DNA of 64,000 bases from Symsagittifera roscoffensis. Taxonomy: Eukaryota > Xenacoelomorpha > Acoela > Convolutidae. Made by a program: the position numbers and the translations under genes. The notes beneath the pieces were generated by a model. The model did no database searches, had not been told where the DNA came from, and was given only the letters and a program-made list of their open reading frames with translations. Location: positions 746,001-810,000 of the forward strand of contig NC_087065.1 of NCBI RefSeq assembly GCF_963678635.1, read 5' to 3'. Each line of letters begins with the position of its first letter. The first letter of the stretch is position 1. Below are positions 57,601 through 64,000 of the stretch, piece by piece.

Positions 57601-58172
57601 ATTTTATCAAGCTTTGTTCTTTCTTTTTTAGTGCACTTCGAACCAACAAATCATAAAACCCTTCGCCTCGAACAGGACCACAAGATCTCCGTGTTACACC
57701 TTATGATTGTGAAGATCACGAAGAAAAAACATTAGACAAAGAGCAATTAACCAGGTCAAATAATGTGAATCTGAGACACGTGACCTTGAATCATTAAATT
57801 GTAGCCGCCAAACTTTACTCCAAACCCCGCGCTACAACTCTAACAGGTTTTAGTTTCACGGGAAAATTCTCTAAAACTGTTCACAATCTCCAAATGGAAA
57901 CAAAAATAGAATTGATCATACATCCTTCTGTCAGAGTGATATAGAACGATTACTACTTCTTGACCCAAAAAAGTTGTAAAAATGAACTTAAACAATTAAA
58001 AACAGTCGCTAACAAAGACGAAAATTGAAAATGGGTTAATTTTCAAATTTTCTAGACTCTTCCTCTAGACGTTTTTCTTCTGCACACCAAGAAAAACTTC
58101 AATAAGAGCAAGGCCATATCCAACTAAATGACCAATTTCCTCATCATTGTGCACACGAACGTTTAATATATA
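57586..58172 (+). pseudogene. Decayed env N-terminal fragment
   Basis: Begins at an ATG homologous to the env start. Pieces matching the env N-terminus (SPRTGPQDL and DCE..E near 57,660-57,730, then a QIF/AHERL-like stretch near 58,060-58,160) lie in changing frames with stops. It ends where integrase-like sequence begins. Too broken to give a product. Confidence 0.65.
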
Positions 58173-58560
58173 ACATTCTTAATTCAATTTTTAATGGAAA
58201 TATTTTACCATATTATCCAAAAACGTACGCTCTTCGTGACATAACACAATTATATTTTTTTACAGGACTACACATTGTTGACAAAACAGAAGCCATAAAC
58301 GATCCAAAAATATCTGATAACTCTAATGATTTACTAAACTCACCCAGAAAATACCACAGAAAATATCACAAAAACTTCCTAAACAAATCATTAAAAGCAA
58401 AAAAACAAATCAAAATTATGAGACAAAAATTTAACACTCGAAACAAAAGAAAAAAAATCAGAACAACGTCAATCATCTCGTGTTAGAAATAAACTCAGAA
58501 AAAATTACAAAGTTTTAAGCACCCCAAACTAAAATTTTGAAGAAAGAAGAGTTTCAGCAA
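58172..58560 (+). pseudogene. Integrase C-terminal fragment
   Basis: Translates to sequence like the end of the 18-kb element's integrase (NILPYYPKTYALRDITQLYF, and later SEQRQSSRVRNKLRKNYK) with a frame change between. It sits after env, the reverse of normal order, then runs into spacer again (58,560-58,985, resembling 55,340-56,030). This is a join between two decayed copies. Confidence 0.7.
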
Positions 58561-59023
58561 CCTTCTGATTCATTAATACTATCAATGAACTTATCAACAG
58601 AACCACTCATATACACCTAGAAATTTTCAACTTACCTTCAACATCTATATCCAACTTTCTGCTTCTCAAAAATAACAACCCCCTTCTATCAATCAAAACA
58701 AAACTCAACAATAATGTCTGAATTTAAACCAAGATCATCATCAAAAGGAAAATTTGAATTAGCTAAAAAAGATCAAACTGATCATTTAGCCTAAAGCAAC
58801 CCTACCTCCCAAAATTCCCTGATCATTCCACAATTAAAAACAAGATATGGAAACTTAGTTCCTAAACACCCAGATTTCTCTCTACCAAAAACTCTTCATA
58901 CCCAACGCACTGGTCGAAAACCAATACACAGCTCGACTCACTTGATATAACCACTTGATATAACTTGATATAGCTTACTCCAAACTCAGTTACACAGAAA
59001 CTACTTTTCCATTTACTTTGCAT
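58560..59023 (+). other. Spacer remnant, then anonymous DNA
   Basis: Up to about 58,985 a diverged copy of the integrase-ORF-C spacer, with deletions. No gene. Confidence 0.55.
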
Positions 59024-59084
59024 GCCATACAAAAACATGCTATGCAAAGTACCATTTACTTTGCATGGCATGTTTTTGTATGGC
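59024..59084. repeat. 28-bp arm hairpin
   Basis: Arms 59,024-59,051 and 59,057-59,084 are reverse complements with a single mismatch and a 5-base loop. The segment CCATTTACTTTGCATG just before arm 1 is also repeated directly inside it. Confidence 0.92.
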
Positions 59085-59781
59085 TTGATCAATGAATGCA
59101 TGATTATTCAAATACTCTAATTAAAAAATTCATCTTTGAAAATGTTCGCCCAAATTTAAAAGTTTGATATTTTAATTATATTGTTTGTGTAAGACAAATC
59201 CGAGACAATTTATACCGTTTCCAAAGCACTAAATTTGCAGGATGCCTAAATGTTATGGACTCTACTTTTGAGTTACCAAGGACTTTGTCACTTGTGATTG
59301 GTTACGATCACCACCCAAAAGTTTTGAGAGACTGAATTTAAAAAACCTTAAATTTTTGGTTATGGAAAATTGCTAGGCATACAATTTCCATATTGGAACA
59401 TTCACTAGTCATAGACATTTCATACTATTTTCTGTACTTATGCAAAAGCATGAAAAGTGTATGATTCGCTTTTTTTCCATATATGAAAACTGAATGACTA
59501 GCATTTTTGGTCAACACGAGTATCGGAGTATCCAAATCAAAAGAAGTCACTAAAGGTAAGTAAGAGTATCCAAATCAAACGAAGTCACTAAAGGTAAGTA
59601 AGCGTGCTGTAAAATCTGGATATATTTGTTCGCTTATATAATTTTGCTATCATTTTTTTCCAATGCAAAAGCTACAAAATAATAATTTCAATTTTATTTA
59701 CAAAATGCGTCGCATGCTTGCATTCCGCATAGCTCCTTTCTTCTTCGAAGTTCATTTTAACTTTTTCTCATGGTCTGCTCA
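59085..59781. other. Intergenic DNA with a 38-bp tandem repeat
   Basis: No gene seen. At 59,526-59,601 two 38-bp copies each end in AAAGGTAAGTAA, which looks like a 5' splice site on the plus strand; one base differs between copies. Confidence 0.6.
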
Positions 59782-60021
59782 TCAATCGATATGGGAGAGA
59801 AGGAAGTAGCATCCAAGGGCTACCACAACCCCAGTCATTTTTTCCGAGAAGATAATCACCGCCTTATTTTCCTCGGCGAATTCGGGTTCGTGCTCTCGAA
59901 ACAGTTCGCTCATCTGATCCGCTTTTTGGATCGATTCCTCGAGAGCCTGGAACACTGTGGCGAAGGAAAAATTGCCAGTCAGTGAAACGTCTCGCATACA
60001 GGCAGTGTCATTGTTGCATTG
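59782..60021 (-). CDS. Exon of a VWD-domain gene (downstream exon)
   Basis: Starts after a 3' splice site (ATTTTAG, AG at 60,022-60,023) and is open to a TGA at 59,782. The first residues, QCNNDTACMRDVSLTGN, fit the segment that follows the VWD domain in mucin-4/SUSD2-like proteins (C-x-N-x2-x-C-x2-D-x4-TG). The rest is helical and acidic, then TGVVVALGCYFLL. The phase (0) matches the end of the exon at 60,354. GC content is well above the flanks. The antisense frame at 59,770-59,985 is a shadow. The true end may be a splice donor before the TGA. Confidence 0.55.
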   Translation of the reverse strand, partial: QCNNDTACMRDVSLTGNFSFATVFQALEESIQKADQMSELFREHEPEFAEENKAVIIFSEKMTGVVVALGCYFLLSHID

Positions 60022-60353
60022 CTAAAATGATTGTTCCAAACAAATCAATTTTCACTGCTGGAAAATGTTTTAGCCTAATCATGTTGATTAGTCGTTTTTG
60101 ATCATTAATTGATCTTGATCGTTGATTTTTTGGGTTATTTTTTTTGTATTTTTAGGATATGCGTTTTCTGCATGCTGTTTTTTCACTCCTTAGATTTTAA
60201 TAACTAGTTACGCACACGAATTTATTCGCCCGTGATTAGGAAAGATTATCGTCAGATGCATATTGTGATCCAACTTCAAACATACTTCAGTTTCGGTAAC
60301 TGAAAATGATTGTGGTCTTTTACAAAAGCTAAGAATCACTCGAAGAAAACTTA

Positions 60354-60568
60354 GATGATCTGCACAGCTGCCAACCGATCCTCCTCACTGTCAAACACTA
60401 TGTCGTATCTGGGCTGGAACCCGGCTGATCCAGTCGTGATGTCAGCTGAAATTGCATTTTTGATTGGCTCAGACTGGAACAGCCAATCAGATTCGTCCAC
60501 TCGCCATGACTCGCCAAACTGGTTGTGGAGGGTCAGATAGTCGGTGTCTGCATCTACTACTGCTCCAT
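60354..60568 (-). CDS. Exon of a VWD-domain gene (middle exon)
   Basis: Begins after a strong 3' splice site (TTTTTTGTAG). Joined in phase 1 to the upstream exon it continues the D-domain: a DGAVVDAD-type turn, then FGESWRVDESDWLF, the usual W-x-V ending of VWD domains in extracellular proteins. It reads to ATC ATC at 60,354, directly followed by TAAGTT. A normal donor would read GTAAGTT. The base G is absent, so the frame meets TAA at once. Either the donor is lost, or the assembly has a one-base error, or this is the true C-terminus. The protein would be extracellular or membrane-tethered. Confidence 0.65.
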
Positions 60569-61003
60569 CTACAAAAAAGAGGAAGCGGTAAATTTTGTTT
60601 TAACATTCAAAATATTTTCAAATATAGTCTTGTCAGCAATTAAAAAATATATATTCAGTATTTCAAATATTACTGTTCTATTTAAGCCGTCAAACGTTAC
60701 CAGAATTATGTATATTAACAAATTTTTGTTACATATTTTTCGATATGGAAACAATTTATGATTTTAATGGTTATTATGATTAATTTCAGCACGCAATCAC
60801 CCTTGTATATTTCGACACCAAAACATGCCAGTAGAGAAACTTTAAGAGTGCTCTGCCAATATGGCTGGCTTTATAAAATTGAACTTAAAGTACTATTTTA
60901 TGGATTTGAAACTTTTGGGCTCCAATCCCTGACTCGGAAAGGCGTCTGACTGCGCGCTAAATATGCGACTGGATAAAACAAAATCAAATTAGCTCAACAT
61001 AAC

Positions 61004-61201
61004 CTTTAGTGGTGTAGTCATTCTCAGTATTTCCGTCATAATATCCCAGCAACCCATACATTTTGTACTTGAAAGAAGGCGGCACAGATGTCATCAAGTT
61101 GAGAAATGTCCCCGTGAGCAACACCTGAACGACTACTCCAACATCTTCAACGTTCACCTTCAAATCTGTTCTGGCATCATTTTTTGCTTCCACTTCAAAA
61201 A
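61004..61201 (-). CDS. Exon of a VWD-domain gene (upstream exon, partial)
   Basis: Translates to TDLKVNVEDVGVVVQVLLTG and, later, MYGLLGYYDGNTENDYTT. The GLLG-x2-DG/NG-x4-D motif is the hallmark of von Willebrand factor D domains. A donor AAAG|GTTATG at 61,004/61,003 joins in phase 1 to the next exon, completing KDG. Upstream, the copia LTR begins at 61,202, about nine bases from a possible acceptor (TTTTTGAAG). The upstream part of the gene lies beyond that insertion and outside the window. The rest of the domain (calcium site, cysteines) is not visible. Confidence 0.7.
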
Positions 61202-61539
61202 TGTTAAGATTCAGAGTTAGAGCAAGTAGGACTAGGGGATAGAGGTTTGAGAGTTATCTGAGGTTTCAACTGAGGAGAGAGAAGAGATACTGATTGTTGA
61301 AGAATGAATTGAGATTGTGTTTATAAAATGACACGACAAACTGAGCATCAAATAGTACCAGTTAATTAATTACCAGTTAATTAATTAGTTTATCAAATAC
61401 CAGCAGACCAGTTGACCTTGTCTGAGTGCATTGAGTTTTATACCAGTTGACCTTTAATTAGGTTTCTATTGCTCAAGTCTGACCTTGAGTTTGGTCTGGT
61501 ATTTCACCAGTCTGGCATTGAGCTCGTCTGTCCTCAACA
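61202..61539 (-). repeat. 3' LTR of the Ty1/copia element (candidate, about 338 bp)
   Basis: On the minus strand it begins TGTTGAGG right after a GAGTGGGGG purine tract. It has a TATAAAA box (61,436-61,442) and internal repeats (CCAGTTAATTAATTA twice, CCAGTTGACCTT twice), and would end CTTAACA at 61,202. The 5' LTR is outside the window, so the outer edge rests on the TG/CA rule and on resumption of exon sequence. Confidence 0.65.
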
Positions 61540-61549
61540 CCCCCACTCA
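61540..61549 (-). promoter_or_regulatory. Polypurine tract of the copia element
   Basis: GAGTGGGGG immediately before the LTR. It overlaps the polyprotein's TGA stop (61,547-61,549), so coding and priming signals share bases. Confidence 0.8.
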
Positions 61550-64000
61550 GGCTGAATTGGCTTTGTCCAATGTCAGGCTGCAACCCATCAGCGTTCGACG
61601 ATGTTGATCCACCTTTGCCTTGCTCAGGGATTTCGTCAACAAGTCAGCCTCCATGTTTTCGGTTGGACAGTACTCGAGCGCAAATGTTCCATCCTCGACC
61701 CGCTCTCGGACAAAGTGATACTTGACATCAATGTGCTTTGTACGCTTCTGCATTACGGGATTTTTGCACATCTTGATGCAGCTCTGGTTGTCCTCGTTGA
61801 TCACAGTTGGACCATCACACGTCATATCCATCTCATTGAGTAGGGATCGTAAGTAGAGGCCTTCCTGAACAGCCGCTGCCATTGCCTGATACTCAGCTTC
61901 GCTGGTAGATATTGCTGCAGTAGGTTGCTTCTTGGTACTCCAGCTGATTGCTGCTCCTGACCGCTGCACATGAAAACTGTAGCCTGTTGTTGACCTTCTG
62001 TCATCAACGTCACCAGCCCAGTCAGCATCTGCTGAACCATAAAGGTTGAACCCATCAGGATCTTTGATGTAGCACAGCTCCAGATCTTTGGTTCCTTTCA
62101 GGTATCGCAGTACTCTCTTAGCAGCCACCCAGTGTGTTCTCCCAGGATTCTCCAGAAACCGTGAAAGTTGAGTCACAGTAGCTAGGATGTCTGGCCTCGT
62201 TTGCTTGGCTATGTACAATAACGAGCCCACTATGCCTCTGTAGTCCTCACGCTGCATTGCCACTGCTTCTTCTGAGCCCGCTCCAGGGCAGTCCTTCTTC
62301 GTCAACTGAGTGCTGATATCAGCTGGTGTCCCTACTGGTTTGCAGTCAGCCAACCCAAAGCGCTCCAAGCAGTCTTCAATGTAGCGAGACTGATTCACAG
62401 TGACAGAACCAGGTGCCCGTTTGACCTGCATTTTCAAAAACCAGGCTAATGGACCGCGATCATCCATCTTGAATCGGTCAGTGAATCGGTCCCTCACCCT
62501 GTCAACTTCTGCTTGCAGTTTGCAGCCAATGATGATATCATCCACCCATACTAGAACATAGATCATAGCATCATCCATTCCCCTCATCGTGAACAAACAG
62601 AAGTCATTGGTGCTTCGAGTGAAACCAGTCTCCAGAAGAAACGTGCTCAGCGTCTGGTACCAGTCCCTTCCTGCCTGCTTCAGCCCATAGATACTGCGTT
62701 GTAGCAAACACACTTGGTTGTCCCCGCTGCTAAACCCCTCGGGCTGTTCCATATACACAGTTTCTGTTAACGGCGAGTTGAGGAAGGCTGACTTCACGTC
62801 CATCTGATGAAGTACAAGATCATCTTGCGCTCCCAAAGCCAGTAGTATTCTCTTTGTTTCTGGTTTACAGGTTGGCGCAAAGGTCTCATTGAAGTCCAGT
62901 CCTTCCACTTGCATAAAACCCTTCACCACGTATCTGGCTTTAAACCGCTCCACTTGTCCCATTGCATCTCTCTTCACAGCAAGCACCCAGCGTCCAGGAA
63001 TGACCTTGCGAGAATTTGGTCTATCAACAAGTGTCCAGGTGCCCATTGCCTTCAGTGACTGCACCTCCAAAGCCATAGCTGCTAGCCACTGCTCCCTTTC
63101 TGGTCCAGATACTGCTTCCAAGTAGCTTCTTGGCTCTTGTGCTATCACTGAAGCATGAGTGTAAGCCAGTCCGTATCGGATGGGAGGGTTCCGCGTTCTA
63201 GTTGACCGCTGCTCTGGAATCTCTGTTGGCCTCTGCTCTGGAGGCTCTGTGGAAGGTGGTTCCAATTCTTCAGTCTCGACTGGGTCATCTTCCGTAACCC
63301 CCACTGAAGCTGCTGCTCCACTATCATTCGCTTTATTGGTAGACTCAGTGATGGTCTTCGTGCTAGTTTCCTCTACATCAAGGCATCCCTCGATTGATAG
63401 ACCCAGTGTTTGTGACTGCTCACTGTCTACCAGAAAGTCGTCTGGAATGATGTCTTCATTGAACGTCACGCTTCTTGCTCGTACCACTCGCTTTGTCTCC
63501 AGGTCCATCAGCAAGTAGGCTTTGCTCTCCTCGTCATAACCAATGAACTTGCTCTTCTTGCCTTTCGGATCCAGTTTCCGCCGGTTTCCTCTGTCCAGGT
63601 AGTACGCCAGGCATCCGAACACTCGCAGGTAGTTGACTTTCGATGGCTTCCCATAATGCATCTCCATTGATGAAATGCGATGCTCATTGCTGGATGTAGG
63701 ACACAAGTTGCGAACCCTGACTGCCGTTGACATTGCTCGTACCCAGAACATCTTTGAGAGCTTTGCATCGGCCAGTAGACATCGAGTCATCTCAGTTATC
63801 ACCCTGTTGTACCTCTCTGCCACGCCATTCTGTTGCGGAGTATTAGGTACTGTAAACTCCTGTTTCACCTGCATTTCTCTACAGAACATCCGAAAAGCAT
63901 TCGACGAATACTCACCTCCGTTGTCAGTTCTCAAGCACTTCGGTGTTCCGTGCTCAGCTACAAAGTCTTTGAACTTCGAAAGAGTATCGCTCTTCTTAAC
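61547..64000 (-). CDS. pol: Ty1/copia polyprotein, 3' part (integrase, RT, RNase H)
   Basis: Open from the window edge to 61,547 (over 815 codons) without a stop. In order: integrase with the second catalytic Asp in RTDNGGEY and Glu in QQNGVAERYNR; a copia-type RT with FAPTCKPETKRILLAL, DVKSAFLNSPL and the catalytic WVDDIIIG; and RNase H with DADWAGDVDDRRSTTGYSF, SEAEYQAM and the TKHIDVKYHFVRE end. The IN-before-RT order defines Ty1/copia. GC content is about half, far above the 33% or so of the surroundings, suggesting recent arrival or different codon selection. It looks capable of function over the visible part; gag, protease and the 5' LTR are outside. Confidence 0.95.
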   Translation of the reverse strand, partial: VKKSDTLSKFKDFVAEHGTPKCLRTDNGGEYSSNAFRMFCREMQVKQEFTVPNTPQQNGVAERYNRVITEMTRCLLADAKLSKMFWVRAMSTAVRVRNLCPTSSNEHRISSMEMHYGKPSKVNYLRVFGCLAYYLDRGNRRKLDPKGKKSKFIGYDEESKAYLLMDLETKRVVRARSVTFNEDIIPDDFLVDSEQSQTLGLSIEGCLDVEETSTKTITESTNKANDSGAAASVGVTEDDPVETEELEPPSTEPPEQRPTEIPEQRSTRTRNPPIRYGLAYTHASVIAQEPRSYLEAVSGPEREQWLAAMALEVQSLKAMGTWTLVDRPNSRKVIPGRWVLAVKRDAMGQVERFKARYVVKGFMQVEGLDFNETFAPTCKPETKRILLALGAQDDLVLHQMDVKSAFLNSPLTETVYMEQPEGFSSGDNQVCLLQRSIYGLKQAGRDWYQTLSTFLLETGFTRSTNDFCLFTMRGMDDAMIYVLVWVDDIIIGCKLQAEVDRVRDRFTDRFKMDDRGPLAWFLKMQVKRAPGSVTVNQSRYIEDCLERFGLADCKPVGTPADISTQLTKKDCPGAGSEEAVAMQREDYRGIVGSLLYIAKQTRPDILATVTQLSRFLENPGRTHWVAAKRVLRYLKGTKDLELCYIKDPDGFNLYGSADADWAGDVDDRRSTTGYSFHVQRSGAAISWSTKKQPTAAISTSEAEYQAMAAAVQEGLYLRSLLNEMDMTCDGPTVINEDNQSCIKMCKNPVMQKRTKHIDVKYHFVRERVEDGTFALEYCPTENMEADLLTKSLSKAKVDQHRRTLMGCSLTLDKANSA

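Noticed and set aside
59770-59985. 71-codon plus-strand frame
   Set aside because: Antisense shadow of the VWD-gene exon, whose splice site, phase and motif fit favour the minus strand.

Overview
The window is AT-rich eukaryotic DNA dominated by repeats. It has spliced exons, long LTR retrotransposons, a minisatellite array and one 200-bp assembly gap. A von Willebrand factor D (VWD) type exon set and the element families point to an invertebrate animal. I cannot name the phylum from sequence alone. The only host gene I can support is the VWD-type gene fragment near 59.8-61.2 kb.

Layout. (1) 1-9.1 kb: mostly anonymous DNA, a GA microsatellite, a tandem duplication of about 1.75 kb carrying a dead LINE-type reverse transcriptase (second copy cut by the gap at 7221-7420), and two copies of a short imperfect hairpin. 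(2) 9.3-29.9 kb: one array of about 20.6 kb made of 29-34 bp monomers, with higher-order units (for example nine monomers = 285 bp, and a 795-bp unit) and one local inversion. A much shorter piece of the same array, with the same left flank, lies at 3.0-3.5 kb. (3) 29,913-34,773 and 53,164-56,934: two near-identical inverted arms of a large palindrome. They carry an older LTR and a gag-pol-less remnant of a retroelement. (4) 34,774-53,163: an 18,390-bp LTR retroelement on the minus strand, inserted close to the palindrome centre, with 410-bp LTRs (9 differences) and a 4-bp target duplication TAAC. The unoccupied form of the site is present at about 4.28 and 6.04 kb. (5) 56.9-59 kb: further decayed pieces of a related element. 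(6) 59.8-61.2 kb: three minus-strand exons of a VWD gene, cut on their 5' side by (7) a Ty1/copia element (61,202 to beyond the window end) with an open polyprotein frame.

The most interesting object is the 18.4-kb element. Read 5' to 3' on the minus strand it has: 5' LTR, primer-binding site, leader, two unrecognised ORFs (A basic, B acidic), gag with a CCHC zinc knuckle, protease in the -1 frame, reverse transcriptase/RNase H and integrase, a spacer of about 1 kb, ORF-C (Ser/Pro/Thr-rich), an envelope-type glycoprotein, ORF-D (unrecognised, starting in an ATGA overlap with the read-through env frame), polypurine tract and 3' LTR. The pol order (PR-RT-RH-IN) is Ty3/gypsy-like. The envelope resembles the glycoproteins of chuviruses rather than the usual errantivirus env; this is a family impression without alignment. 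Every long frame carries stops or frameshifts, so this copy is dead as assembled. Its frames are still easy to follow, and its LTRs differ by only about 2%.
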